Below, piece by piece: positions 38,525-47,514 of a DNA stretch of 64,000 bases (positions are counted from its first letter, which is position 1; every line of letters begins with the position of its first letter). Below the pieces are notes generated by a model that saw nothing but the letters and a program-made list of their open reading frames with translations, searched no databases and had not been told where the DNA came from. A program made the translations under genes and the position numbers. Source of the stretch: Avimicrobium caecorum (GTDB lineage: Bacteria; Bacillota; Clostridia; Oscillospirales; Ruminococcaceae); the NCBI GenBank assembly GCA_904394705.1, contig CAJFNJ010000013.1:1-64000 (forward strand), given 5' to 3'.

Positions 38525-39250
38525 ATGCCGCGGTTTTTCTGTGACGCCATAGCGGGCGGCAAGGCGGTCATCACCGGGGAGGACGCTGCCCATATCGCCC
38601 GGAGCCTGCGGATGCAGCCCGGCGAGCGCCTGACCCTCTCGGACGGGCAGGGCACCGATTTTGACTGTGTGCTGGATCTGGTCACGCCCCAGGAGGTATT
38701 TCTCACCGTACTGGAGAGCTATCCCTGCCGCACCGAGCCCAGTGTCTATGTGCGGCTCTACATGGCGATGCCCAAGGCTGAAAAGCTGGAGCTTATCGTC
38801 CAGAAGGCAGTGGAACTGGGCGTGGGAGAGATCATTCCGGTGCTCACCCGGCGGTGTGTGTCCCGCCCCGACTCCAAGAGCTTTGAGAAGAAGCGGGTGC
38901 GTCTTGCCCGCATTGCCGCCGAGGCCGCCAAGCAGAGCGGACGGGGCCGGATTCCCCAGGTGCGGGAGATGATGGACCTGCGCCCGGCTCTGGAGGAGAT
39001 GGCAGCCCGTCCCGGCGCCATGCTGTTCTATGAGCGCAGCACGGCTCCCATGCGGGAGGTGCTGGACCGGATCGAAGGGGAGGCCTCCCTGCTCATCGGT
39101 GCCGAGGGCGGCTTTGATGAGAGCGAGGTGGAACTGGCACTTTCGATGGGAATCCCGTCGCTGACGCTGGGCCCCCGTATCCTGCGGTGTGAAACCGCAC
39201 CCATGGCAGCTTTGTCGGTGCTGATGTACCACACCGGCAATATGAACTGA
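38525..39250 (+). CDS. rsmE: 16S rRNA (uracil-1498-N3)-methyltransferase
   Basis: 241 residues, a SPOUT-class enzyme. The N-terminal PUA-like part (ITGEDAAHIARSLRMQPGERLTL, in part) and the knot (LLIGAEGGFDESEVELA, LGPRILRCETAPMAAL) are complete. It modifies U1498 of 16S rRNA. Cotranscribed with prmA. Confidence 0.94.
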   Translation: MPRFFCDAIAGGKAVITGEDAAHIARSLRMQPGERLTLSDGQGTDFDCVLDLVTPQEVFLTVLESYPCRTEPSVYVRLYMAMPKAEKLELIVQKAVELGVGEIIPVLTRRCVSRPDSKSFEKKRVRLARIAAEAAKQSGRGRIPQVREMMDLRPALEEMAARPGAMLFYERSTAPMREVLDRIEGEASLLIGAEGGFDESEVELALSMGIPSLTLGPRILRCETAPMAALSVLMYHTGNMN

Positions 39251-39276
39251 TTCTGAAATTATGAGGTGACAGCCCC

Positions 39277-39933
39277 ATGAAACCCTATACCCATATCCTG
39301 TTCGACCTGGACGGGACCATCACCGATCCCGCAGAAGGGATCACCACCTGCGTGCGCCATGCGCTGCACTGTCAGGGCATTGAGGAGGAAAACTACCAGA
39401 ACCTCTGCCGTATGATCGGACCGCCGCTGGCAGAGGGCTTCCGGGATTTCTATGATATGGACGAGGAACACGCCTGGCAGGCAGTCCGGGACTTCCGGGA
39501 ACTGTTTGCCAGGATCGGTGTGGAGAAGAATATCCCCTATCCCGGCATGAAGGAGACGCTGCTGCGGCTCCGGAACGCCGGCAAGGTGCTGTGCGTTGCC
39601 ACCAGCAAGCCGGAACCGTTCGCCCGGGCCATTGCCGATCGGTTCGGCCTGGCAGAGTGCTTTGACTTTGTGGGCGGCGCATCGCTGGACGATACCCGCA
39701 CCAAAAAGGCAGCGGTGATTGAGTATGTGCTGGCATCGGTGGGTTCGCCGGAGCCGGAACAGGTGCTGATGGTGGGTGACCGCCGGCATGATGTGGAGGG
39801 CGCGGCTGCCTTCGGCATCGACTGTTTGGGCGTGCTCTACGGATATGGCAGCCGGGAGGAGCTCACCGCCGCCGGAGCCTGTTTCCTGGCAGAACAGCCC
39901 GCGGACATTGCGGACTATGTGCTGGGGAAGTAA
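39277..39933 (+). CDS. HAD-superfamily hydrolase, phosphoglycolate-phosphatase-like
   Basis: 218 residues. FDLDGTITDP is HAD motif I, CVATSKPEPFA motif II, and MVGDRRHDVEGAAAFGIDCLGV motif IV; the cap is of the small helical type. Such enzymes dephosphorylate phosphoglycolate, pyrophosphate or nucleotides; the substrate cannot be told. It lies 26 bases behind rsmE and 3 bases before the next gene, so it is part of a long operon. Confidence 0.85.
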   Translation: MKPYTHILFDLDGTITDPAEGITTCVRHALHCQGIEEENYQNLCRMIGPPLAEGFRDFYDMDEEHAWQAVRDFRELFARIGVEKNIPYPGMKETLLRLRNAGKVLCVATSKPEPFARAIADRFGLAECFDFVGGASLDDTRTKKAAVIEYVLASVGSPEPEQVLMVGDRRHDVEGAAAFGIDCLGVLYGYGSREELTAAGACFLAEQPADIADYVLGK

Positions 39934-39936
39934 GCC

Positions 39937-40488
39937 ATGGCAGTACAGGAGAGCCTTCGTCCCCAGCCGGTAAAAACAACCGACCAGCGGCGTCCGGTGC
40001 GCCAGGCGCTGGCAGCCACGGCAGCTTCGCTGGGCCTGCTGGCGGGAGTCGTGGCGGCAGGGGCAGCCCTGTCCGGAACCTGGTCGGTATCGGCAGCCTG
40101 GAACCGGGCGGCGGCGACAGTCACAGCCCTGCCGGAATACCGGGTGGCGCTGAGCCTCTTTGAGGACGGCAGCAGCGCGGATTTTGCCCGGGACCTTCTG
40201 GCGGCGGAACTGGATTCTGCCGCTGTGGGGGAGAGCCTGTTTTTCCTGCCGGTCCGGGACCTGCTGGAAACCGCAGCGGCCTTTGAGGGGGTCGGTGTGG
40301 AAGGGGTCACCCTGGTGGAAGGCGGATTCATGGCCTGGATCAGCGGCGGGGAAGAGGCAGTCCGGCAGACAGCCGAACGGCTCCGGCAGATGGCTGCCTA
40401 TGGGGAAGTGCGGCTGGAAGATGACCCGGAAGACCCTGGTATCACCCGGCTCTATTGCCTGACAGCCGGAGCGGAAGAGGAGGAATGA
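39937..40488 (+). CDS. single-pass membrane protein upstream of a two-component system
   Basis: 183 residues: a cytosolic N-terminus with an RRPVR patch, one membrane helix (about residues 27-46), then an acidic outer domain with two similar alpha/beta parts (AALPEYRVALSLFED..., GVTLVEGGFMAWISGGEE). I recognise no family. It lies between the HAD gene and the response regulator (1-base gap), so it may act with the two-component system as an accessory sensor. Confidence 0.55.
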   Translation: MAVQESLRPQPVKTTDQRRPVRQALAATAASLGLLAGVVAAGAALSGTWSVSAAWNRAAATVTALPEYRVALSLFEDGSSADFARDLLAAELDSAAVGESLFFLPVRDLLETAAAFEGVGVEGVTLVEGGFMAWISGGEEAVRQTAERLRQMAAYGEVRLEDDPEDPGITRLYCLTAGAEEEE

Positions 40489-40489
40489 C

Positions 40490-41176
40490 ATGAGCAGTCG
40501 GATCTATGCGGCAGAAGACGACGACAATATCCGGGAGATCCTGCGGTGTACGCTGGAATCCTACGGCTATGAGGTAGAGGTGTTTGAATCGGCGGCACCC
40601 ATGCTGGAGCGGATGCGCCAGCAGCTGCCCGACCTGGTGCTGATGGACATCATGATGCCGGAGATGGACGGCATGGAGGCACTGCGCCGCATGAAGGAGA
40701 GTGCCCAGACCCGGGAAGTACCGGTGATCTTCCTGACTGCCAAGTCCAGTGAGGTGGATAAGGTGCGGGGGCTGGATCTCGGCGCCGAGGACTATATCAC
40801 CAAGCCCTTTGGTCTGCTGGAACTGGCGGCCCGGGTGCGGGCGGCGCTGCGGCGTCAGCCGGCGGAACACCGGCAGCACCGGCTCACCGGCGGGGATCTG
40901 GTCATCGACCTGGATAACCATGAGGTCACCCAGAGCGGACGGCATCTGGATCTCACCCTCAAGGAATATGAGCTGCTGCGCATCCTGCTCTCCAACAGCA
41001 GCCGGGTTGTGCCCCGGGACGAGCTGCTCGGGGAGATCTGGGGCTTTGACTTTGTGGGCGAGACCCGCACCCTGGATATGCATATCAAAACCCTCCGGGC
41101 CAAGCTCCATGACGATGTGGAGAATCCCCGGTATATCAAGACCATCCGGTCGGTGGGGTACAAGTTTATCGGCTGA
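40490..41176 (+). CDS. OmpR/PhoB-type response regulator
   Basis: 228 residues. The receiver has EDDD at 7-10, the phosphorylated Asp in LVLMDIMMPEMDG (about 53) and the lysine in ITKPFG. The winged-helix output domain shows LTLKEYELLRILLSNS and VGETRTLDMHIKTLRAKL. Directly followed by its kinase. The layout is like PhoP/PhoR, and ppk/ppx occur 15 kb away, but a phosphate signal is not proven. Confidence 0.92.
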   Translation: MSSRIYAAEDDDNIREILRCTLESYGYEVEVFESAAPMLERMRQQLPDLVLMDIMMPEMDGMEALRRMKESAQTREVPVIFLTAKSSEVDKVRGLDLGAEDYITKPFGLLELAARVRAALRRQPAEHRQHRLTGGDLVIDLDNHEVTQSGRHLDLTLKEYELLRILLSNSSRVVPRDELLGEIWGFDFVGETRTLDMHIKTLRAKLHDDVENPRYIKTIRSVGYKFIG

Positions 41177-41195
41177 GGAATGAGGCGATGGTGGT

Positions 41196-42500
41196 ATGGA
41201 TTGGAATATGCTGATCATTCTGCTGGGCGGCATGCTGCTGGGAGCCGGCGGCATGGGGCTGGTTCTGCGCCGCCGTCCGCCCCGGGAACAGCAGTATGCC
41301 CGGGATATGGCAATGCTGGCGGACCGTCTGGAACAGCTTCCGGCGGATGGGGAACACCCCTTTGTGACCATGCCCTGCCAGGGGAATACAGCCCGGGTGG
41401 CAGCGGGGATCGAAAAACTGGCAGATGAACTCTCTGCCACCCGGCAGCGGGTGGAGAAGGAGCGCCGCAAGGCATATTATATTCTGGACAACATGGACAG
41501 CGGCCTGATCCTGGTGGACGGCAGTTTTGTGATCCGCCAGTGCAATGCCTCGGCCTATAAGTATCTCACCGGGTGTGAGGAGCTGGTGGGCGCTCCCCTG
41601 TCGGAGGCCTGTGATGATGAGGGGCTCCGCAAGGCGGTGCGCAATGCCATCACCAATGAGGTATCCACCGTGCTGGATCTGGACCTCACCGCCCGGACCG
41701 GCACCATCGTATCCGCCCGGGTCACACCGGCGGTGGGATCGCTTTTCGATGCTGAAAACCAGATCTCGGCTGTGATCGTCCTCACCAATGTCACCCAGTC
41801 CCGGCAGATGGAGGCACAGCGCCGGGAATTCATCGCCAATATCTCCCATGAGCTGAAAACCCCCATCACCTCCATTCTGGGCTTCACCGAGCTGATGACC
41901 TCCGGTGTAGTCACCGATCCCATCCAGAAGGCACAGTATCTGGAGCGCATCGGGGAGGAGGGACGGCGGATGTCCAACCTCATTGACGATATTCTGCGCC
42001 TGTCCAGCCTGGAATCCAAACAGGCCGAGGAGGTCTGGGAACGGGTGGATCTCCGGGGGCTGTGCGAGGATATCTTCCGGTCGCTGGAACCCATCATGAA
42101 GAAGCGGGGCATCACCGGGGAGATCTTCGGGGCAGCCCATTACTACGCCTATCCCGATGATATGCGCCAGCTGCTCAAGAACCTGATGGAAAACGCCGTC
42201 AAGTACAACCGGGAAAACGGACGGGTGACAGTGCGGATCTCGCCGGACGCCTATCAGTGTGTGATCTCGGTGGTGGATACCGGCATCGGAATCCCGCTGG
42301 AGCATCAGTCCCGGGTGTTTGAACGGTTCTACCGGGTGGACAAGGGACGCAGCAAGCGGGAGGGCGGCACTGGTCTGGGCCTTTCCATTGTCAAGCATAT
42401 CACAGCCAAATATGCCGGTCAGATCACGCTGGTTTCCCGTCCGGACGAGGGCACCAGCATCCGGGTGACACTGCCGGTTACTGAGGAGGGACGAAGATGA
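41196..42500 (+). CDS. membrane sensor histidine kinase (PhoR-like)
   Basis: 434 residues. One N-terminal membrane helix (IILLGGMLLGAGGMGLVL), a juxtamembrane coil, a PAS domain (about 85-200), a HisKA domain with the phosphorylated His in NISHELKTPITSILGF, and a HATPase_c domain with NLMENAVKYN, DTGIGIP and GGTGLGLSIVKH. Only one membrane helix is visible, so an outer sensing domain is lacking and the signal must be internal or come from a partner. It overlaps the next gene by four bases. Confidence 0.92.
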   Translation: MDWNMLIILLGGMLLGAGGMGLVLRRRPPREQQYARDMAMLADRLEQLPADGEHPFVTMPCQGNTARVAAGIEKLADELSATRQRVEKERRKAYYILDNMDSGLILVDGSFVIRQCNASAYKYLTGCEELVGAPLSEACDDEGLRKAVRNAITNEVSTVLDLDLTARTGTIVSARVTPAVGSLFDAENQISAVIVLTNVTQSRQMEAQRREFIANISHELKTPITSILGFTELMTSGVVTDPIQKAQYLERIGEEGRRMSNLIDDILRLSSLESKQAEEVWERVDLRGLCEDIFRSLEPIMKKRGITGEIFGAAHYYAYPDDMRQLLKNLMENAVKYNRENGRVTVRISPDAYQCVISVVDTGIGIPLEHQSRVFERFYRVDKGRSKREGGTGLGLSIVKHITAKYAGQITLVSRPDEGTSIRVTLPVTEEGRR

Positions 42501-42856
42501 GCGAAACCAAAGCAGCGGAACTGCGCACCTACACCTATGAGGAACTCGCCGGACATGATGTCTATGAGCTGGCTCATTCCGGCTGGACCGGGGAGGTCTA
42601 CTGGAGTGAGGATTCCCTCTATCTCACCGACGATGACGATGGCCTTCCCATGCTGCTGCCCCTGTTCTATGAGGGGCCGATCCCGGATTTCCGGTGGGAT
42701 GCCCCCAACTGCATCTCCCTCTATGACTGGGCGGAGATCCGGCAGGAGGCACTGGACAAGGACGCCGCCTGTTTTGAGCGGCTGTTCCGGGAGATCGATG
42801 CCTGGCTCACCGAAGAGGATCGCCAGGCCGGGTGTTTCTGGATTCTGGGTATCTGA
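42497..42856 (+). CDS. small acidic protein coupled to the histidine kinase gene
   Basis: 119 residues, very rich in Asp, Glu and Trp, without membrane segment. No family was recognised. Its ATG overlaps the kinase stop (ATGA), so it is translated together with it. Last gene before a strong terminator. Confidence 0.55.
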   Translation: MSETKAAELRTYTYEELAGHDVYELAHSGWTGEVYWSEDSLYLTDDDDGLPMLLPLFYEGPIPDFRWDAPNCISLYDWAEIRQEALDKDAACFERLFREIDAWLTEEDRQAGCFWILGI

Positions 42857-42870
42857 GCCCGCCGACGCAT

Positions 42871-42933
42871 AAAAAAGAGCCGCCGGACACGGCAGACGGG
42901 AAGAGCTTCCCGGTCGGGTCCGACGGCTTTTTT
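42871..42933. terminator. bidirectional terminator, cross-shaped
   Basis: AAAAAAGAGCCG and CGGCTTTTTT enclose GGAC/GTCC and an inner perfect hairpin GGGAAG-AG-CTTCCC. It separates the two-component operon from the convergent SpoIID-like gene. Confidence 0.8.
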
Positions 42934-42954
42934 CTGTATTTTGGAGGAAGCGGG

Positions 42955-44028
42955 TCAGTCCAGGACAGCCAGTTCCACTCCGGTGTAGTAATGGGTGAGG
43001 ATCTCCTTGAAGTCCGCCCCCTGCCGGGCCATGTAGTCGGCGCCGTACTGGCTCAGCCCCACCCCGTGCCCATAGCCCTGGGTGTGGATGGTGAAGAGAT
43101 CCTCGGCGCTGTCATAGCTGATGGCAAAGCTGGCAGAGCGCAGGTCCAGCGCCGCCCGCACCTCCTTGCCGGTGACAGTGAGGTTGCCCACCTTGATGTC
43201 CATGATGTAGCCCGATTCGGTATAGCTCACCGGCGAGAGCCACAGGGCGGGATTGTCCCCCAGCACCAGTCCGTCAAAGGCGGCGGTGAGCAGGGCACGC
43301 ATCTCGGCGGAGGTAAAGGTCACTTCCGCTTCGGCGGCGGGAGCCACCAGGTCCCCCTCCGACTCCACCGGCACCAGGTAGGGGACCGAGGCCTGCCAGA
43401 CATTCTCCGCTGATTCGGTGACCCCGATGCTGCAGGAGTGGTAGACCGCCTGGATGGGTTCTCCGTCATAGAGCAGCACATAGTCCATGACGCTGTCGGC
43501 GGCGGTGGTGATCTTGCCCCAGTATTCGTCTGCCATATTGCCATAGGTGGCCTTGATGTCCTCAGCCCGGGCATAGCCTTTGCGATGGTCGGGGTCGGCG
43601 GAGAAGTCCGCTCCCTTCAGGGCCGGGTCGGGATTCTCCCGCTGGGTCAGGGCACAGTGCAGCGCCCAGGTATGGGCTGCCACTGCCTGGGCTTTCATCG
43701 CCTCGGCATGGAAGGTAGCGGGCAGTTCCGCTGCCACCGCTCCCCGGACATAGTCCCGCACCGAGACTGTTTCCACCTGCCCGGTGGCAGAGTTGAGGAT
43801 TTTGAACTCGGTGATGTCCAGAGGGCTGTCCGCCGGGAGCATGACCTCCTCGGCCCGGGAAGCCTGGGAGGATGGGGCGGATTCCCCGATCCAGCCGAGA
43901 TCCTCCTCATCGGCGGACTGGGGGGCAAAGGAGGGCAGGGACAGGGCCGGGAATTTCCCCAGAGCCAGAGGCGGCAGCAGCAGAGCTGCCAGCAGAAAGA
44001 CAAGAACCGGCAGGATTCGTTGACGCAT
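42955..44028 (-). CDS. SpoIID/LytB-domain protein
   Basis: 357 residues from the ATG at 44028 behind GGAGGTGCTGCTGT. A signal anchor (LVFLLAALLLPPLALG) and a low-complexity linker precede the SpoIID domain: VSVRDYVRGAVAAELPATFHAEAMKAQAVAAHTWAL, in part, then AVYHSCSIGVTESAENVW, and IHTQGYGHGVGLSQYGA at the end. SpoIID is a lytic transglycosylase that drives engulfment in spore formers; vegetative relatives exist. The essential glutamate in AAELP is present. No other sporulation gene is nearby. Confidence 0.85.
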   Translation of the reverse strand: MRQRILPVLVFLLAALLLPPLALGKFPALSLPSFAPQSADEEDLGWIGESAPSSQASRAEEVMLPADSPLDITEFKILNSATGQVETVSVRDYVRGAVAAELPATFHAEAMKAQAVAAHTWALHCALTQRENPDPALKGADFSADPDHRKGYARAEDIKATYGNMADEYWGKITTAADSVMDYVLLYDGEPIQAVYHSCSIGVTESAENVWQASVPYLVPVESEGDLVAPAAEAEVTFTSAEMRALLTAAFDGLVLGDNPALWLSPVSYTESGYIMDIKVGNLTVTGKEVRAALDLRSASFAISYDSAEDLFTIHTQGYGHGVGLSQYGADYMARQGADFKEILTHYYTGVELAVLD

Positions 44029-44099
44029 ACAGCAGCACCTCCAAAAATTTCGTAAAAATATTGGGAAACTTTGAGTATACAAACCCGGCGCAGGTGTGG

Positions 44100-44105
44100 T
44101 ATAAT
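44100..44105 (+). promoter_or_regulatory. -10 box upstream of the DUF1846 leader
   Basis: A perfect TATAAT preceded by GTG; the -35 region is weak. It starts a transcript with a leader of about 170 bases. Confidence 0.5.
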
Positions 44106-44167
44106 CTTAAACTGTGATTTTGAAAACTGTGATGGTTCATTCACAGATTGAAACGAGAAAATACGGT

Positions 44168-44225
44168 GCCTGTGGGCGGGTGGATCTGTCTTAAAGATTA
44201 TAGCCTCCCACAGGCATCTCTTTTT
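44168..44225 (+). terminator. leader terminator in front of the DUF1846 gene
   Basis: GCCTGTGGG and CCCACAGGC are followed by ATCTCTTTTTG; the loop of 30 bases can fold further. It stands between the promoter and the gene, so the leader may control read-through. A hairpin CTGTGA/TCACAG lies before it near 44129-44148. No known riboswitch class was recognised. Confidence 0.6.
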
Positions 44226-44281
44226 GCAGAAACCAGTCGCACAGCAGGGCAGGTCAGCACAGGGAAAGGCGGAGATTGGCA

Positions 44282-45766
44282 GTGAAAATCGGATTTGACA
44301 ACGAAAAATACCTCAAAATGCAGTCGGAACACATTAAGGAGCGGATCGCTCAGTTCGGCGGCAAGCTCTATCTGGAATTCGGCGGCAAGCTGTTTGACGA
44401 TTTCCATGCTTCCCGGGTACTGCCCGGTTTTGCCCCCGACAGTAAGGTGAAGATGCTTCTCCAGCTCAAGGATCAGGCAGAGATCGTCATTGCCGTCAAT
44501 GCCGGTGACCTGGAAAAGAACAAGGTCCGGGGTGACCTGGGCATCACCTACGATCTGGAAGTGCTGCGTCTGATCGATGCCTTCCGGTCCATCGGACTGT
44601 ATGTGGGCAGTGTGGTTATCACCCAGGATCAGGGTCAGGCCGCTGCCGATGCCTTCAAAAAGCGTCTGGAAACCCTGGGTGTGCCGGTGTTCCTGCACTA
44701 TCCCATCGCAGGCTATCCTGCCAATATCCCGCTGATCGTCAGCGATGAGGGCTATGGACGCAATGACTACATCATCACCAGCCGTCCGCTGGTGGTTGTA
44801 ACTGCCCCCGGCCCGGGCAGCGGCAAGATGGCAACCTGTCTGTCCCAGCTCTACCATGAGCACCGCCGGGGCATCAAGGCCGGTTATGCCAAGTTTGAAA
44901 CCTTCCCCATCTGGAACCTGCCCCTGAACCATCCGGTGAACCTGGCCTATGAAGCTGCCACCGCCGATCTGCAGGATGTGAACATGATCGACCCCTATCA
45001 TCTGGAGGCCTATGGCGTCACCACCGTCAACTACAACCGTGATGTGGAGGTATTCCCGGTGCTGCGGGCCATGTTCGAGCGCATCCTCGGCGAGAGCCCC
45101 TACCAGTCCCCCACCGACATGGGCGTCAATATGGCGGGCAACTGCATCATTGATGATGAGGCGGTGAGCGATGCTTCCCGCCGGGAGATCGTGCGCCGGT
45201 ACTATCAGGCCATGTGTGACCTTCGCACCGGTCGGGGCGAAGAGAGCGCCGTTGCCAAGATCGAACTGCTGATGAACAAGGCGGAGATCACTGTGGACAT
45301 CAATCCCACCGTGGCTGCCAGCCTGCGCAAGGCAGAGGAGACCGGCATGCCGGCAGTTGCCATTGAGCTGCCGGACGGACAGGTCATCACCGGCAAGACC
45401 TCATCGCTGCTGGGCGCGTCGTCGGCAGCCCTGCTCAATGCCCTCAAGGTATTGGCTGGCCTGGACGACAGCCTGCATCTCATTGCGCCGGAGGTCATCG
45501 AACCCATCCAGCACCTCAAGATATCGCATCTGGGCAACCACAATCCCCGGCTCCACACCGATGAGACCCTCATTGCCCTGTCCATCAGCGCGGTGACCGA
45601 TCCCAATGCGGAACGGGCGATGGAACATCTGGCAGAACTCTCGGGCTGTGATGCCCATTCCACTGTGATCCTCTCCCAGGTGGACACCGATGTGTTCCGT
45701 AAGCTGGGCGTGAATATGTCCTGCGAGCCTCGCTATCAGACCAAGAAACTCTACCACAAGCGGTAA
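44282..45766 (+). CDS. DUF1846 (UPF0371) family protein
   Basis: 494 residues; I choose GTG at 44282, seven bases behind AAAGGCGGAG, over the TTG six bases earlier that is too close. GFDNEKYLKMQSEHIKERI, KLYLEFGGKLFDDFHASRVLPGF and VTAPGPGSGKMATCLSQLYH (each quoted in part) mark DUF1846, a widely conserved Firmicutes family of unknown function with a P-loop-like GPGSGK. It has its own leader and terminator. Confidence 0.9.
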   Translation: MKIGFDNEKYLKMQSEHIKERIAQFGGKLYLEFGGKLFDDFHASRVLPGFAPDSKVKMLLQLKDQAEIVIAVNAGDLEKNKVRGDLGITYDLEVLRLIDAFRSIGLYVGSVVITQDQGQAAADAFKKRLETLGVPVFLHYPIAGYPANIPLIVSDEGYGRNDYIITSRPLVVVTAPGPGSGKMATCLSQLYHEHRRGIKAGYAKFETFPIWNLPLNHPVNLAYEAATADLQDVNMIDPYHLEAYGVTTVNYNRDVEVFPVLRAMFERILGESPYQSPTDMGVNMAGNCIIDDEAVSDASRREIVRRYYQAMCDLRTGRGEESAVAKIELLMNKAEITVDINPTVAASLRKAEETGMPAVAIELPDGQVITGKTSSLLGASSAALLNALKVLAGLDDSLHLIAPEVIEPIQHLKISHLGNHNPRLHTDETLIALSISAVTDPNAERAMEHLAELSGCDAHSTVILSQVDTDVFRKLGVNMSCEPRYQTKKLYHKR

Positions 45767-45772
45767 GCTGCT

Positions 45773-45812
45773 GAACCGGGACTGTCCCCTCTGAAGGGAC
45801 AGTCCCGGTTCG
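45773..45812 (+). terminator. terminator of the DUF1846 gene
   Basis: GAACCGGGACTGTCCC and GGGACAGTCCCGGTTC around seven bases; the T run behind it is weak. Confidence 0.65.
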
Positions 45813-45913
45813 TTATACCCGGGTAAAATTTCACCGGGATATTTGCAATTTTTACGCTTTCATTGTAAAATAAAAACTGTCAGAAAACGGGTAATCCGAA
45901 GGAGGTTTTTCTC

Positions 45914-47029
45914 ATGAAAAAACTTGGTTTTGGCTGCATGCGGCTGCCGGTGCTCGATCCGGGCGATGTCACCACCATTGATATGCCGCAGTTTGAAAAG
46001 ATGGTGGATACCTTCCTGGAGCGTGGGTTCACCTACTTTGATACCGCCTATGTTTACCACAGTGTCACCAGTGAAAAGGCTGTACGGGAAGCACTGGTCA
46101 AGCGTCACCCCCGGGACAGCTTCACCCTGGCTACCAAGCTGCCGCTCATTAAGCTGGGGGAAGCTGCGGATATGGACAAGTACTTTGCCGAACAGCTGGA
46201 AAACTGCGGTGTAGAGTTCTTTGATTACTTCCTGCTGCACAATATCAATTCCGGTACCTGGCCCACTGTCCAGAAGCTGGATGCCTTCAACTGGCTGCGC
46301 AAGCAGAAGGCCGACGGCAAGGTTGTGAATATGGGCTTCTCCTTCCATGACAGCGCCGATCTGCTGGAAGAGATCCTCACCCAGAACCCGGATATGGACT
46401 TTGTACAGCTGCAGATCAACTATCTGGACTGGGAGAATTCCACCATTCAGTCCCGCCGCTGCTATGAGGTTGCCACCAAGCATGGCATTCCGGTAATGGT
46501 TATGGAGCCCATCAAGGGCGGCACCCTGGCCAATGTCTGCGAAAAGGCTGAGAAGATGTTCAAGGACCATGAGCCGGAGCTGTCGGTTGCCAGCTGGGCG
46601 ATCCGGTATGCAGCCAGCCTGCCCAATGTCAAGGTAGTGCTGAGCGGTATGTCCAATATGGATCAGCTGCTGGACAACACTGCCTATATGGCAGATTTCA
46701 AGCCTCTCACTGAGGAGGAGCAGGAGATCGTACGCAAGGCTGCGGATGCCATCAATGAATCCATTGCCATTCCCTGTACTGCCTGCCGTTACTGTGTGGA
46801 TGGCTGCCCCAAGCATATTGCCATTCCCGAGTACTTCACTCTGTACAACAACATCAAGCAGTCCATCAACAAGGGCTTTGCGATCCAGACCCTCTACTAT
46901 TCGAACCTTGCCAAGACTCATGGCAAGGCTTCGGAGTGCATTGCCTGCCGCAAGTGTGAGAAGAGCTGCCCGCAGCACCTCACCATCGTGGACTACCTCA
47001 AGGAAGTTGCCTCTGTTTTTGAGCAGTAA
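45914..47029 (+). CDS. aldo/keto reductase with C-terminal ferredoxin domain
   Basis: 371 residues. The N-terminal AKR barrel has the tetrad residues in FDTAYVYHS (Asp, Tyr), TKLPL (Lys) and DYFLLHNI (His). The C-terminus carries CTACRYCVDGCPKHI and CIACRKCEKSCPQHL, two 4Fe-4S cluster motifs. This fused type is common in anaerobic Clostridia and can pass electrons between ferredoxin and a carbonyl substrate. The substrate is unknown. Start behind GAAGGAGGTTTTTCTC. Confidence 0.92.
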   Translation: MKKLGFGCMRLPVLDPGDVTTIDMPQFEKMVDTFLERGFTYFDTAYVYHSVTSEKAVREALVKRHPRDSFTLATKLPLIKLGEAADMDKYFAEQLENCGVEFFDYFLLHNINSGTWPTVQKLDAFNWLRKQKADGKVVNMGFSFHDSADLLEEILTQNPDMDFVQLQINYLDWENSTIQSRRCYEVATKHGIPVMVMEPIKGGTLANVCEKAEKMFKDHEPELSVASWAIRYAASLPNVKVVLSGMSNMDQLLDNTAYMADFKPLTEEEQEIVRKAADAINESIAIPCTACRYCVDGCPKHIAIPEYFTLYNNIKQSINKGFAIQTLYYSNLAKTHGKASECIACRKCEKSCPQHLTIVDYLKEVASVFEQ

Positions 47030-47051
47030 GACAGCAGACTGCAAAGTTTGG

Positions 47052-47083
47052 AAAGAGCCGTCCCATCCGGGACGGCTCTTTTT
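47052..47083 (+). terminator. terminator of the aldo/keto reductase
   Basis: AAAGAGCCGTCCC-atcc-GGGACGGCTCTTTTT. Confidence 0.88.
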
Positions 47084-47106
47084 ACTGCCCGCGGGACAGT
47101 TTTCCA

Positions 47107-47394
47107 CCGGAAACTTTCCACAGAGTGCAAAAGTCCGGGAAGGCTGAAACCAGACGAAAACGGACAATTTTTTGTGAAAATACGCCAAAGAAATACCGAA
47201 AAACGCCACAATAAACTGGCAGAATCCATAGAATTACAAATCGGTTACAACCGGAAACTTTCCACAGAGTGCAAAAGTCCGGGAAGGCTGAAACCAGACG
47301 AAAACGGACGAATTTTTGTGAAAATACGCCAATGAAATACCGAAAAACGCCACAATAAACTGGCAGAATCCATAGAATTACAAATCGGTTACAA
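47107..47394. repeat. two tandem 144-base repeats upstream of NPDTGR gene 2
   Basis: Units 47107-47250 and 47251-47394 are the same length and differ at only about three positions. Each begins CCGGAAACTTTCCACAGAGT and ends ATCGGTTACAA. The open frames that run through them have no ribosome-binding site. They lie immediately in front of the promoter at 47413, so a binding site for a regulator may have been doubled. Confidence 0.85.
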
Positions 47395-47412
47395 AAAGAT
47401 TGCAAAAACAGG

Positions 47413-47441
47413 TTGACAAAGTGCGGGAGGGGGGGTATAAT
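47413..47441 (+). promoter_or_regulatory. promoter with interrupted G tract
   Basis: TTGACA (47413-47418) and TATAAT (47436-47441) with an optimal 17-base spacer AAGTGCGGGAGGGGGGG. The first bases of the spacer are the same as in the promoter at 8380. An A breaks the G run, leaving G7. Confidence 0.88.
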
Positions 47442-47514
47442 AACATCACAACGGCAGGGCTGTGTGGAGAGCGGCCCGAAGTTGAAAACAAAAATTTTAT
47501 GGAGGAAAAGAAAC

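Noticed and set aside
47048..47335. Open frame through the 144-base repeats with a repeated peptide
   Set aside because: It begins inside the terminator of the preceding gene, has no ribosome-binding site and exists only because the unit length is divisible by three.
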